Part shown: in pieces, positions 19,307 to 27,991 of the stretch
Position numbering within the stretch: the stretch's first letter is position 1
Layout of the letters: every line of letters starts with the position of its first letter
Assembly: GCF_963556105.2 (NCBI RefSeq)
Contig: NZ_OY829944.1
Coordinates: 2,019,501 to 2,083,500 of the forward strand
Direction of reading: 5' to 3'
DNA length: 64,000 nt
Source: an uncultured Tolumonas sp.
GTDB lineage: Bacteria > Pseudomonadota > Gammaproteobacteria > Enterobacterales > Aeromonadaceae
Program-made: the position numbers and the translations under genes
The notes under the pieces: generated by a model
What the model saw: only the letters and a program-made list of their open reading frames with translations
Database searches by the model: none
What the model was told of the DNA's origin: nothing

Positions 19307-19434
19307 CAAGGTCCTCTCTCGAATGCGGTGGAGTTCATCTTATGTACTTCTCGCCAGCATTTTAGCCCGAAATACTCTTTCTTGCATCTTTATGCAATTT
19401 GTGAGGAGGATGTTAAAAATTAAGTAATCAATTT

Positions 19435-19653
19435 TTAACTAATGCGTTCTATTCTGGTGATCTTATTTGAAGAATCTATCATTACTCTAAATCGTCCATT
19501 TACCCCACTAAAAGAGACAAAAGGCCTCAAGTGATGAAAAGGGAATTGAAGTCGAAGTCCTTGTTCCGTAAGAACTGAAACAGCACCAAGGCTTCCCTCA
19601 TAGAATTCCAATACATCACTACGCGATAGTGTCAGACGAAACGTATAGAACAT
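19435..19653 (-). CDS. DUF2835 family protein
   Basis: A 72-residue uncharacterised protein: YTFRLTLSRSDVLEFYEGSL, then a Gln-phe-pro segment (LRLQFPFHHLRPFVSFSGVN) and GRFRV near the end. This pattern (aromatic start, YxG, QFPxxxLRPF, GxxGRFxV) is the DUF2835 signature found next to pepN/pyrD in many gammaproteobacteria. No function is known. It lies 41 bp downstream of pepN on the same strand. Confidence 0.85.
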   Translation of the reverse strand: MFYTFRLTLSRSDVLEFYEGSLGAVSVLTEQGLRLQFPFHHLRPFVSFSGVNGRFRVMIDSSNKITRIERIS

Positions 19654-19693
19654 ATATTTATTCAGGCGTGATTACTCACGCCTGTTATTAATG

Positions 19694-22294
19694 TTATTGA
19701 GCTAATGCTCTGGATACCTTTTCAAACAGATCGTTAGATAAATCTGTCCGTTCAGCTAATTGCTGTAACTCTTGTTTCATCAACGACTGTCTAACAGAGT
19801 CAAAACGCTTGTATTGCAATAATGGCGTAATCAACCTAGCAGCGACTTGTGGGTTAGTCGTGTTTAATTCCTCTAATATCTCTCTAAGGAAACGATAACC
19901 AGATCCATCAATCGCATGAAAACGATGTGGATTAGCAGCGCTAAACGTTCCAATTAATGCTCGCAAGCGATTTGGATTTTGCATACTAAAAGAGCGATGA
20001 CTTAAGAGTGATTTAATTGTAGATAAACAATCATCGGCTGGTGATGTAGCTTGAATACGGAACCAATTATCCATAACTAAACCATCGTGATGCCATTTTG
20101 TTTCAAATTCAGTCATCATGTTCTGCAACACAGGTAATTCCCCCTGCTTCGCAGCTTGCATAGCAGCAAGGATGTCAGTCATATTGTCTGCGAAGTCATA
20201 GTGTGCAGTGATAATAGACACATCAGATTCATCGCCATTTATTGCCAGATAATTCAAGCACACGGCCACCAAATCTCGTTTTGCTATCTCTGTTTGAGAC
20301 AGTTCATAAGATCCCGTTGCCTTGTTTTGCTGATAAGTAACAACAAAGACATCATGTAGGTGCTGGGCTATTGTTTGCTCCATGAAACGTCTTACTGTGT
20401 GAATAGCATCGATATCAATTTCATCAAACAACTCAGCAATACTACTTTCCGATGGAAGCCGCATGATCTCGGCGATCAACGATTTATCCAAACTCTGATC
20501 ACGCAATATTTCGGCAAAAGTATGCAGCAAAGAAGGTGGTACTTCGAGCGGCTGCTGTTCAATAAAATTCTTTACATTCAATTTAATATATTTATTGATC
20601 AGCATTTGTGCCGCGTCCCAACGGGTAAATGCGCTGCGGGAGTGTCGTAATAAAATTAATAAATCTTGATCATCATAGGCGTACTCTAGTTTTACTGGTG
20701 CTGAAAAATCCTGCAATAAAGCAATGACTGGTTTTTCAGTTATACCTGTAAACTCAAAAGATTGTTGATCGGAACAAACACTCAGCACTTGATCATATTG
20801 ATCACCCAAATAGACACCACCCTGATCATACAAGGCAATGCTAAGTGGAATATGCAGCGCTGATTTCTCATTTTGATCTGCCGTTGCTGGGGTGTGCTGT
20901 TTTACGTGCAACCGATAAGTGCAAGTTAAGGCATCAAATTCATCACTGACCGTTAATATTGGTGTGCCAGATTGAGCATACCAGCGCCGGAAAAGCGTCA
21001 AGTCAATGCCAGACGCATCTTGCATTGCTTGCACAAAATCATCACAAGTTACAGCCTGTCCATCATGACGAGCGACATATAACTTCATCCCTGCCTGGAA
21101 TTTATTCTCGCCTAAAATGGTGTGTAACATGCGGATCACTTCTGAACCTTTTTCATACACGGTCAGTGTATAGAAATTGTTCATTTCCATCACAACATCC
21201 GGGCGGATCGGATGCGACATAGGCCCCGCATCTTCGGCAAACTGTGGCCCACGAATAATCTTCACATTTCTGATACGGTTAATCGCTCTGGAACCCAGAT
21301 CGGAAGAGAACTCTTGATCACGGAATACTGTTAGGCCTTCTTTCAGGCTAAGTTGGAACCAGTCACGACAGGTAATACGGTTACCCGTCCAGTTATGGAA
21401 ATATTCATGACCGATCACCCGTTCAATATCAAAATAATCGGTATCAGTTGCTGACTCTGAATTCGCGAGCACAAATTTGGCATTGAAGACATTTAAGCCT
21501 TTATTTTCCATGGCTCCCATATTGAAGAAATCGACGGCAACGATCATATAAATATCCAGATCGTATTCTAATCCAAAGCGCTGTTCATCCCATGCCATCG
21601 ATTTTTTCAGACTGGTCATTGCATGATGGCTGCGATTCAAATTGCCCTTGTCTACAAATAATTCTAAAGCGACAGTCCGGCCACTTTTGGTCTTAAACGT
21701 ATCTTTTAAAACATCAAAATCACCAGCAACTAACGCAAATAGATAGCATGGTTTCGGGTAAGGATCTTGCCATTGCACCCAATGAGTACCATCGTTGTTA
21801 TCACCACTAGCGATGCGATTACCATTCGACAGTAGAATTGGATAATTCGCTTTATTGGCAGTAATTTTAGTTGTAAAGCGAGCCAATACATCCGGACGGT
21901 CTAAATAATAAGTGATCCGTCTAAATCCTTCTGCTTCACATTGTGTGCAAAATGCACTACCTGATTTATATAACCCTTCCAAAGCACTATTCGCCTCAGG
22001 ATTAATTTCAGTCACAATCTGTAATTCAAATAAATCAGGGATATTTTCAATGCAAAGCTGGTTATTTTCTACACGATATGTAGCTTGTTGTTTGTTTATT
22101 AATACTGAATGGAGAATTAAGTTTTCACCATTCAGCAATAAATCATTAACATGGTTGCCTTGGCGTTTAACCAAGCTGGTAGCGATCACTGTTGTACGGT
22201 TTTCATCCAACAGGATATCGAGATCAATTTGATCAATCGTGAAATCGGGCGCTGTATAAGCTAAACGGTGTTTTTCCTTCGCTATGGCGTTCAT
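19694..22294 (-). CDS. pepN: Aminopeptidase N (M1 family)
   Basis: Cytosolic zinc aminopeptidase removing N-terminal residues from peptides. The 866-residue protein is full length. The GAMEN exopeptidase motif (FFNMGAMENKGLNVFN) precedes the zinc motif HEYFHNWTGNRIT (HExxH, with the third ligand Glu further down in LKEGLTVFRDQEF). The C-terminal half is the helical M1 domain. Start MNAIAKEKHRLAYTAPDF is normal. Confidence 0.97.
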   Translation of the reverse strand: MNAIAKEKHRLAYTAPDFTIDQIDLDILLDENRTTVIATSLVKRQGNHVNDLLLNGENLILHSVLINKQQATYRVENNQLCIENIPDLFELQIVTEINPEANSALEGLYKSGSAFCTQCEAEGFRRITYYLDRPDVLARFTTKITANKANYPILLSNGNRIASGDNNDGTHWVQWQDPYPKPCYLFALVAGDFDVLKDTFKTKSGRTVALELFVDKGNLNRSHHAMTSLKKSMAWDEQRFGLEYDLDIYMIVAVDFFNMGAMENKGLNVFNAKFVLANSESATDTDYFDIERVIGHEYFHNWTGNRITCRDWFQLSLKEGLTVFRDQEFSSDLGSRAINRIRNVKIIRGPQFAEDAGPMSHPIRPDVVMEMNNFYTLTVYEKGSEVIRMLHTILGENKFQAGMKLYVARHDGQAVTCDDFVQAMQDASGIDLTLFRRWYAQSGTPILTVSDEFDALTCTYRLHVKQHTPATADQNEKSALHIPLSIALYDQGGVYLGDQYDQVLSVCSDQQSFEFTGITEKPVIALLQDFSAPVKLEYAYDDQDLLILLRHSRSAFTRWDAAQMLINKYIKLNVKNFIEQQPLEVPPSLLHTFAEILRDQSLDKSLIAEIMRLPSESSIAELFDEIDIDAIHTVRRFMEQTIAQHLHDVFVVTYQQNKATGSYELSQTEIAKRDLVAVCLNYLAINGDESDVSIITAHYDFADNMTDILAAMQAAKQGELPVLQNMMTEFETKWHHDGLVMDNWFRIQATSPADDCLSTIKSLLSHRSFSMQNPNRLRALIGTFSAANPHRFHAIDGSGYRFLREILEELNTTNPQVAARLITPLLQYKRFDSVRQSLMKQELQQLAERTDLSNDLFEKVSRALAQ

Positions 22295-22496
22295 AGCGTT
22301 TCCTCCGAAAGAAATCTATTCCATGTCATGAAATCATTATTTACACAGTTAGCAAAGTAATTCCTCTTCACTTTTTTACTCTCAGCCAGCATACTGAAGA
22401 CGGCAGGAAGCATGTTTTATATACATATGTAAGTGTGTATGCGGTGTTTACTATTTTTGTTAAGCATCCTTCTTAGTCATAGGCGGAGCAACTCGA

Positions 22497-23144
22497 TTGA
22501 TTAGTGTATTTCTAGTGGATGATCATGAGCTGGTGCGCACAGGCATTCGCCGTATCTTAGAAGATGTTCGTGGTCTTCGTGTGGTTGGTGAGGCAGTGAG
22601 TGGCGAGCAAGCAGTCCAGTGGTGCAGAGACAACCAGTCTGATGTCATTTTAATGGATATGAATATGCCTGGCATTGGCGGGCTGGAAGCAACCAAAAAA
22701 ATCCTGCGATTTAATCCTGATACAAAGATAATTGTTTTAACTGTCCAGACTGAGACCCCATTTCCCCTAAAAGTCATGCAAGCGGGCGCATCTGGTTATC
22801 TAACTAAATGTTCAGCCCCCGATGAAATGATTCAGGCAATCCGCGCTGTTAATGCAGGTCAACGCTATATTTCTCCGGAAATAGCGCAACAAATAGCATT
22901 AAGCCAAGTCACAACCTCCACAACTGAAAACCCTTTTAAAACGCTTTCTGATCGAGAAATGCAGATCACCATGATGATCACTAAAGGTAATAAAGTTCAG
23001 GATATTGCCGAAAGTCTTAATCTAAGTCCGAAAACAGTTAATAGTTACCGTTATCGTTTATTTGAGAAACTGAATATTAATGGTGATGTCGAATTAACTC
23101 GTATGGCTATTCGTTATGGAATTTTGGACGCAGAAACTTTATAG
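22497..23144 (+). CDS. uvrY: Response regulator UvrY (GacA family)
   Basis: LuxR/FixJ-type response regulator partnered by BarA, controlling Csr small RNAs and carbon flux. The 215-residue protein has a receiver domain (VDDHELVRTGIRRILED, phospho-acceptor Asp in VILMDMNMPG, Lys in SGYLTK) and a C-terminal HTH (LSDREMQITMMI, LNLSPKTVNSYRYRLFEKL). The start is TTG at 22497 with GGCGGAG upstream; no ATG fits the conserved N-terminus. It is followed 18 bp later by uvrC, the classic uvrY-uvrC operon. Confidence 0.96.
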   Translation: MISVFLVDDHELVRTGIRRILEDVRGLRVVGEAVSGEQAVQWCRDNQSDVILMDMNMPGIGGLEATKKILRFNPDTKIIVLTVQTETPFPLKVMQAGASGYLTKCSAPDEMIQAIRAVNAGQRYISPEIAQQIALSQVTTSTTENPFKTLSDREMQITMMITKGNKVQDIAESLNLSPKTVNSYRYRLFEKLNINGDVELTRMAIRYGILDAETL

Positions 23145-23162
23145 GCATCCAAAGGATCGGCA

Positions 23163-25010
23163 TTGAAAGAGATAAATACGTCTGAATTTGATTCGCGTCG
23201 GTTTTTGAAAGTAGTGACAGAACAGCCTGGTGTCTACCGCATGATCGATAGAACCGGCTGTATCATTTACGTGGGAAAAGCCAAAAATCTCAAAAAGAGA
23301 CTATCTTCTTATTTCCGTACAAATGTAGACAGTACAAAAACGCGTGCATTGGTCAGCAATATTGCCGACATACAAATCACGGTCACATTGACTGAAACTG
23401 AAGCGTTAATATTAGAACATAATCTAATCAAACAGCATCGGCCGAAATATAATATTTTGCTGCGCGATGATAAATCCTACCCCTATATATTTCTATCGTC
23501 ACATCAGCACCCTCGCCTTAGTTCACACAGAGGGGCGAGAAAGCAAAAAGGGGAATATTTTGGCCCCTACCCCAGTGGTTATGCAGTAAGGGAAAGTTTG
23601 CATGCAATGCAAAAAATCTTTCCGATACGGCAATGTGAAGACTCTTTTTACGCTAACCGTTCACGACCTTGCTTGTTATATCAACTGAAACGATGCAGTG
23701 GCCCTTGTGTACCTGGGCTAATTACTGACGAACAGTATATGGAACAGGTGAATCTCGCCCGACTATTTTTACAAGGTAAAGATCAGCAAGTGATAACCTT
23801 GTTAGTCGATAAAATGGAAAAAGCGAGCCTCGAATTACGGTTTGAAGATGCCGCCAAATTACGCGACCAAATTTTGAACATGCGTAAGATCCAGGAACAA
23901 CAATCGGTCAGTGGCAATATTCTTGATGATCTAGACATTATTGGTACTGCCGTTCGCAATGGTATTGCCAGTGTGCATGTACTATTCATCAGACAAGGTA
24001 AAGTGCTTGGCAGTCGAAATTATTTCCCTTCCTTACCAATCGATAGCGACATATCCGAATTGCTTTATGCTTTTGTTCAGCAATTTTATCTTTCTGATAT
24101 ATCTGGTAAATCATTACCAAAAGAAATCCTGCTTGATAATGAATTAGAAGATGAAGATGGTTTATCAGAAATGCTCAGCCAAATCGCTGGAATCAAAGTT
24201 AGAATCACAAGCAAAACCAGAAGTGAACGTGCACGTTATTGCCAGTTAGCAACAACAAATGCTGAGGCAGCACTGAATAGTAAGTTATCGCATAAAACGA
24301 CGGTTGAACAACGTTTCAGACAATTGCAGGATGTGTTGAATATCACCACACCAATTCAGCGTATGGAATGTTTTGATATCTCTCATACGCAGGGTGAAGC
24401 CACGGTGGCTTCCTGCGTCGTATTTGACCGGGAAGGCCCTAAAAATAGCGAATACCGACTCTATAATATTGAGGGCATCACTCCTGGCGATGATTATGCC
24501 GCGATGAAGCAAGTTATTTACCGACGTTTTAATAAACAGCAAGATGCCGACAAAATTCCAGACATCTTATTTATTGACGGCGGTTTAGGGCAATTACGCC
24601 AAGCTGAATCAGTATTAAGCGAACTACCATCACTGTCTAATCAAAAACAACCACGACTTATCGGTATTGCCAAAGGTGAATCTAGAAAACCGGGCTTAGA
24701 AACACTCATTTTCGGCCAAACCCACGAAGAAATTAACTTACCGGCTGATATGCCAGCGTTGCACTTGATACAACATATTCGTGATGAATCACACCGTTTC
24801 GCAATCACTGGTCATCGACAACGCAGAAATAAGAAAAGAACCGAAAGTTTACTGGAAGGAATTCCTGGCGTTGGAAGTAAACGCCGGCAGATGCTACTAA
24901 AATATTTAGGTGGTATGCAGGAGATTATTAAAGCGACTCCTGAGGAATTGACAAAAGTACCCGGCATTAGCCCTGCCTTAGCCCGTGTCATTTATGATAC
25001 CTTACATTAA
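23163..25010 (+). CDS. uvrC: Excinuclease ABC subunit C
   Basis: Dual-incision nuclease of nucleotide excision repair. The 615-residue protein has an N-terminal GIY-YIG domain ([20 protein letters not shown]), a UVR motif ([13 protein letters not shown]), the RNase H-like C-terminal nuclease ([26 protein letters not shown]) and a terminal helix-hairpin-helix pair ([30 protein letters not shown]). The start is TTG at 23163 with AAGGATC upstream. Confidence 0.97.
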   Translation: MKEINTSEFDSRRFLKVVTEQPGVYRMIDRTGCIIYVGKAKNLKKRLSSYFRTNVDSTKTRALVSNIADIQITVTLTETEALILEHNLIKQHRPKYNILLRDDKSYPYIFLSSHQHPRLSSHRGARKQKGEYFGPYPSGYAVRESLHAMQKIFPIRQCEDSFYANRSRPCLLYQLKRCSGPCVPGLITDEQYMEQVNLARLFLQGKDQQVITLLVDKMEKASLELRFEDAAKLRDQILNMRKIQEQQSVSGNILDDLDIIGTAVRNGIASVHVLFIRQGKVLGSRNYFPSLPIDSDISELLYAFVQQFYLSDISGKSLPKEILLDNELEDEDGLSEMLSQIAGIKVRITSKTRSERARYCQLATTNAEAALNSKLSHKTTVEQRFRQLQDVLNITTPIQRMECFDISHTQGEATVASCVVFDREGPKNSEYRLYNIEGITPGDDYAAMKQVIYRRFNKQQDADKIPDILFIDGGLGQLRQAESVLSELPSLSNQKQPRLIGIAKGESRKPGLETLIFGQTHEEINLPADMPALHLIQHIRDESHRFAITGHRQRRNKKRTESLLEGIPGVGSKRRQMLLKYLGGMQEIIKATPEELTKVPGISPALARVIYDTLH

Positions 25011-25031
25011 AAATCATCTGGATAGCGGATC

Positions 25032-25583
25032 ATGCTGAATATACCAAACCTGTTAACTCTATTTCGTCTCGTTCTAATTCCTGTTTTTGTTATCGTTTTC
25101 TATTTTCCTGTAGAGTGGAGTTACTTTGCCGCTGCCGTCTTTTTTGTTCTTGCCGCAGTTACAGACTGGTTTGATGGTTATTTAGCCAGAAAATTAAATC
25201 AAACAACTCCTTTTGGTGCCTTCCTTGACCCAGTAGCCGATAAAGTCATGGTTGCAACCGCATTAGTGCTTATTGTTGAGCATTACAGTTCTATTTTCGT
25301 CACGATCCCAGCCATTATTATGATTGGCCGTGAAATATTAATTTCTGCATTACGGGAATGGATGGCGGAGTTAGGTAAACGCGCTTCTGTTGCCGTTGGT
25401 ATGGCTGGAAAATGGAAAACAACTATTCAAATGATGTCGTTAACAGGTCTGATCTGGCAATACAATATTTGGATGATCTGGCTTGCCTATGTTTTGTTGT
25501 ACATTGCTGTTATTTTGACCTTTTACTCCATGATGCAATACCTGAAAGCAGCTAAACCTGAGCTATTAAAAAACGCGTTATAA
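25032..25583 (+). CDS. pgsA: CDP-diacylglycerol--glycerol-3-phosphate 3-phosphatidyltransferase
   Basis: Inner-membrane phosphatidylglycerophosphate synthase. The 183-residue multi-span protein carries the CDP-alcohol phosphotransferase motif [20 protein letters not shown] followed by LDPVADK. It lies 21 bp after uvrC and upstream of the tRNA cluster, as in enterobacteria. Confidence 0.97.
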   Translation: MLNIPNLLTLFRLVLIPVFVIVFYFPVEWSYFAAAVFFVLAAVTDWFDGYLARKLNQTTPFGAFLDPVADKVMVATALVLIVEHYSSIFVTIPAIIMIGREILISALREWMAELGKRASVAVGMAGKWKTTIQMMSLTGLIWQYNIWMIWLAYVLLYIAVILTFYSMMQYLKAAKPELLKNAL

Positions 25584-25631
25584 TGTTTTGAATAAAAAAT
25601 CACCGAACAAACGTAACAATGCTAAATAGTG

Positions 25632-25659
25632 TTGACTATCAGTCAGATATCTATAGAAT
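25632..25659 (+). promoter_or_regulatory. Promoter of the tRNA-Gly/Cys/Leu operon
   Basis: TTGACT (25632-25637), a 16-bp spacer, and TAGAAT (25654-25659), 16 bp before the first mature tRNA base, with a C/G-containing discriminator as expected for stable RNA promoters. Confidence 0.75.
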
Positions 25660-25675
25660 TCACCGCATGTTCCGA

Positions 25676-25751
<76 letters not shown>

Positions 25752-25758
25752 AAGTTTA

Positions 25759-25832
25759 GGCGTGTTAACAAAGCGGTTATGTAGCGGATTGCAAATCCGT
25801 CTAGCCCGGTTCGACTCCGGGACGCGCCTCCA
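25759..25832 (+). tRNA. cysT: tRNA-Cys(GCA)
   Basis: 74-nt cloverleaf beginning GGCGTGTTAACAAAGCGG, anticodon GCA in ATTGCAAAT, T-arm GTTCGACTC, encoded TCCA end. Second in the cluster. Confidence 0.97.
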
Positions 25833-25837
25833 GATTT

Positions 25838-25924
25838 GCCGATGTGGTGAAATTGGTAGACACAAGGGATTTAAAATCCCTCGCTGGTTACAGCGTGCCG
25901 GTTCGACTCCGGCCATCGGCACCA
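25838..25924 (+). tRNA. leuZ: tRNA-Leu(UAA), prophage integration site
   Basis: 87-nt class II tRNA with long variable arm, anticodon TAA (loop TTTAAAA), ending GGCACCA with encoded CCA. The gene remains intact because the prophage restores its 3' half: the 77-bp att repeat starts in the anticodon arm at 25869. The other copy of the repeat (attR) has only the 3' half and is not a tRNA gene. Confidence 0.97.
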
Positions 25925-25945
25925 TTATTATCAAGCACTTAGCTT
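25869..25945 (+). repeat. attL of the composite prophage (77-bp direct repeat)
   Basis: The 77 bases from the anticodon arm of tRNA-Leu to 21 bp past its CCA end are identical to 63588-63664. This is the typical core for a tyrosine integrase using a tRNA 3' half. The copy at this end completes the tRNA. Confidence 0.96.
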
Positions 25946-26136
25946 GAAACGTTCAAAGCAAAACCCCTGCTGGGGAACTGGCAGGGAATAAGCTTAGGGA
26001 ACGGCATTTCAAGACTATAGCAACAAAATCCATATACATCCCTTATCTTCATCAAACAAAAATCACCATTCAACTATCTATTATTTTTCTACTCATCAGC
26101 AATAATTAGCCCCCTACTCGGCTGTAACTTCATATA

Positions 26137-26220
26137 ATGGAATTGCCGATTGAGCTTGTTAAATATCTGATTGAACACTACAACACGATGAAAGAATTAC
26201 TCGATAAGCGCGGCACATAG
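26137..26220 (+). CDS. Possible 27-residue ORF beside attL
   Basis: Reads MELPIELVKYLIEHYNTMKE then LLDKRGT. It is amphipathic and helical and looks protein-like, but no good ribosome-binding site is visible and I do not recognise it. It could be the tail of an eroded gene. The rest of 25946-26226 holds no gene that I can see. Confidence 0.3.
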   Translation: MELPIELVKYLIEHYNTMKELLDKRGT

Positions 26221-26235
26221 TCGCGCTTATCTTTT
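26203..26235. terminator. Hairpin at the end of the lysis genes
   Basis: GATAAGCGCG/CGCGCTTATC, a perfect 10-bp stem with a 9-nt loop, followed by TTTT on the plus strand. It overlaps the 3' end of the Rz1-like gene and separates the minus-strand phage operon from the tRNA side. Confidence 0.6.
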
Positions 26236-26499
26236 ATGCGTCTGTTGATATACCCAATCCTGTAGCTCCCAAAATTGCTGCGACGTCACATTGCACTGAG
26301 CGACATCTTCAGACCATAGCTTGGCAGCAACTGATGGCGGCTGATCAGTGTCAATATTAACCGGCGGTAAAGCCGGCGGTGGCACCATCAGGTTATCGGG
26401 TGCCGTGGGGAACTGGCACGTATGTGGCAGCGGTGTCGTTGCGCATCCTGAAAACACCAATAGGCACAACACACTTAGCATCATCAGATGGCGTGACAT
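26227..26499 (-). CDS. Rz1-like outer-membrane spanin (lipoprotein)
   Basis: 90-residue prolipoprotein: residues 1-19 are a lipoprotein signal with lipobox LVFSGC. The mature part is short and proline-rich (MVPPPALPPVNIDTDQPP), ending WELQDWVYQQTHKR. Rz1-type spanins bind the Rz partner across the periplasm and fuse inner and outer membranes at lysis. It overlaps the 3' end of the Rz-like gene in another frame by about 107 bp, the usual nested arrangement. A homologous gene end is found beyond attR at 63891-64000. Confidence 0.88.
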   Translation of the reverse strand: MSRHLMMLSVLCLLVFSGCATTPLPHTCQFPTAPDNLMVPPPALPPVNIDTDQPPSVAAKLWSEDVAQCNVTSQQFWELQDWVYQQTHKR

Positions 26500-26770
26500 A
26501 TTTGATCTCCAATTGTTCAGCGATGGCTTTGGCTGTTTTCTGAATAAGCTGTTTACTCATATCTGCTTGTGCTGCTGATTTAGCCGTAATTGATGTTCTT
26601 TCAGTCGCTTCTTTCAGTTGCGCTAACTGTTGCTCTTTTTTTTCTTTGTCCCACTTACTCTGCGTGTTCGCCGCACCATCAAGCCAGCAATACAAACCAA
26701 GTACCGCACAAAGTGACAACAGCGCAACCCACCGCACATACCACGGAATGACAAGGTTAAAGATATTCAT
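26393..26770 (-). CDS. Rz-like inner-membrane spanin
   Basis: 125-residue protein with one N-terminal membrane segment (WVALLSLCAVLGLYCWLDGA), then a periplasmic coiled-coil rich in Lys/Glu/Gln. It overlaps the transglycosylase upstream by 14 bp and the Rz1-like gene downstream. Architecture and position make it the i-spanin of the lysis cassette. Confidence 0.85.
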   Translation of the reverse strand: MNIFNLVIPWYVRWVALLSLCAVLGLYCWLDGAANTQSKWDKEKKEQQLAQLKEATERTSITAKSAAQADMSKQLIQKTAKAIAEQLEIKYVTPSDDAKCVVPIGVFRMRNDTAATYVPVPHGTR

Positions 26771-27344
26771 GGCTGGTTACGGCTCCCCATGTTGTGTAAT
26801 TCAGTTGCCGCTTAAACAAGATCCAGCGCGGGTACATCCGGCTATATTCAAAGTTTTTTGCTGATTGTTTTGTTTTTACAAACTCAGTGGCATCAAACCA
26901 GATACCGGGACGTTCGGATGCTTTTTGCGCTTGCTGCACATAACCAAGGCCCGCGTTATATCCTTTAAGTGCTGCGGCCCATCGATGGCATTCCGTTTCG
27001 CCTTTTACTCGCTTATAAATCCATACGTCATAGCGGATTAATGCTGGTATTGCCCATGCTGGTGAATACGGCGCGGCTTTACCAAGTTCCGGATATAGCT
27101 TGGTAATAAAATCGGTGGTCTGATCCATGAATTGAGCGAGGCCGCGCCCATTGTCCCAGGCTGTAATGCCAGGTCGCCATGCAGACTCTTGCTCAATTTG
27201 GGCTGCTATCATGGGGATAGGCGCATTCAGCCCGAGATGAAAGTGCGCCTCTCTGGTCAATATGCTTCGATATTTCACAGCACCCGATGGCGGTGCTGCG
27301 AATACCTGACACATAATCAGAGTCAGCAGAATAAAGATCTTCAT
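26757..27344 (-). CDS. Phage lytic transglycosylase (endolysin) with signal sequence
   Basis: 195-residue protein from ATG 27344. Residues 1-16 are a hydrophobic signal or anchor (MKIFILLTLIMCQVFA). The domain matches SLT-type transglycosylases: catalytic Glu in QIEQESAWRP, then GRGLAQFMDQT and the Tyr/Asn pair ALKGYNAGLGYV. It cleaves peptidoglycan at lysis after export. Start overlaps the stop of the upstream membrane gene (ATGA). A nine-codon longer start is possible but would bury the signal. Confidence 0.85.
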   Translation of the reverse strand: MKIFILLTLIMCQVFAAPPSGAVKYRSILTREAHFHLGLNAPIPMIAAQIEQESAWRPGITAWDNGRGLAQFMDQTTDFITKLYPELGKAAPYSPAWAIPALIRYDVWIYKRVKGETECHRWAAALKGYNAGLGYVQQAQKASERPGIWFDATEFVKTKQSAKNFEYSRMYPRWILFKRQLNYTTWGAVTSHEYL

Positions 27345-27700
27345 AAACCCAACGCCATGCCGATAATGCATGCGCCAATAATCAATGCTCTGGCAATATG
27401 CAGCGTTGGGTTGCTATTAACATCAAATCGACCGAATAGGCGCCGGCAAATCCAATACCCAATAAATGCCGCAGAATTAATATGCCCAGCCTTCCATAGT
27501 CCAGTTTGAATTTGCAAATGTTGAATATTGATAGCAGCTGCGTATAACGCAATTGATATTAGCAACCATTCAAACATTCGAGTCTTTCCGGTTGGTTTAA
27601 TCAGTTGCATGAATGGCCATATTAAAGCTGCTAACAGCCAGGTTAAGACATAAAAAAGGGCAGCACTAAGCCACCCAAATAAACGGGATAAAAATTTCAT
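27341..27700 (-). CDS. Phage membrane protein, probable holin
   Basis: 119 residues with three hydrophobic stretches (about 8-35, 44-60, 100-119) and short charged loops. It lies directly upstream of the endolysin gene with a 4-bp overlap, the usual place for a holin. I do not recognise the exact family. A second holin-like gene is at 36772-37047, so one of the two may have another role. Confidence 0.6.
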   Translation of the reverse strand: MKFLSRLFGWLSAALFYVLTWLLAALIWPFMQLIKPTGKTRMFEWLLISIALYAAAINIQHLQIQTGLWKAGHINSAAFIGYWICRRLFGRFDVNSNPTLHIARALIIGACIIGMALGL

Positions 27701-27754
27701 TTGAACCTCTTATATGTTGTGAGCTTGATGTTTAACTAGCAGAAACGAGCGGAT

Positions 27755-27991
27755 TTAAACCTCCACCCGCGCAAACGGCAGGCTTGGTAATGTGCTGACT
27801 ATCTTGTTGTCCTCAACCATCACGATCTGGCCAGATTGATAACCAGAGCCGGTTACTCGCAGATGCTCACCCCCGTTTAATTCAACCAGACACGTTCCTC
27901 TCACTGAGTCTATGCTGATGATAGTGGCGCGATATCTGGAAACGGTTGGCAGTAGTTTTTTAAACCGAACCCATGGGTTATTGCTTGCCAT
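27755..27991 (-). CDS. Small phage protein, probably tail or baseplate associated
   Basis: 78 residues from ATG 27991 (MASNNPWVRFKKLLPTVSRY), beta-rich with the look of a small OB/SH3-like barrel (TIISIDSVRGTCLVELNGGE, VTGSGYQSGQIVMVEDNKI). It overlaps the 3' end of the tail protein gene by 14 bp, so it is translated with it. Function unknown; position suggests a tail-tip component. Confidence 0.6.
   Translation of the reverse strand: MASNNPWVRFKKLLPTVSRYRATIISIDSVRGTCLVELNGGEHLRVTGSGYQSGQIVMVEDNKIVSTLPSLPFARVEV

Noticed and set aside
25925-26226. Excisionase or a regulator gene next to attL
   Set aside because: Only a 27-codon ORF is present; the Cox-like gene is at the other end of the element.
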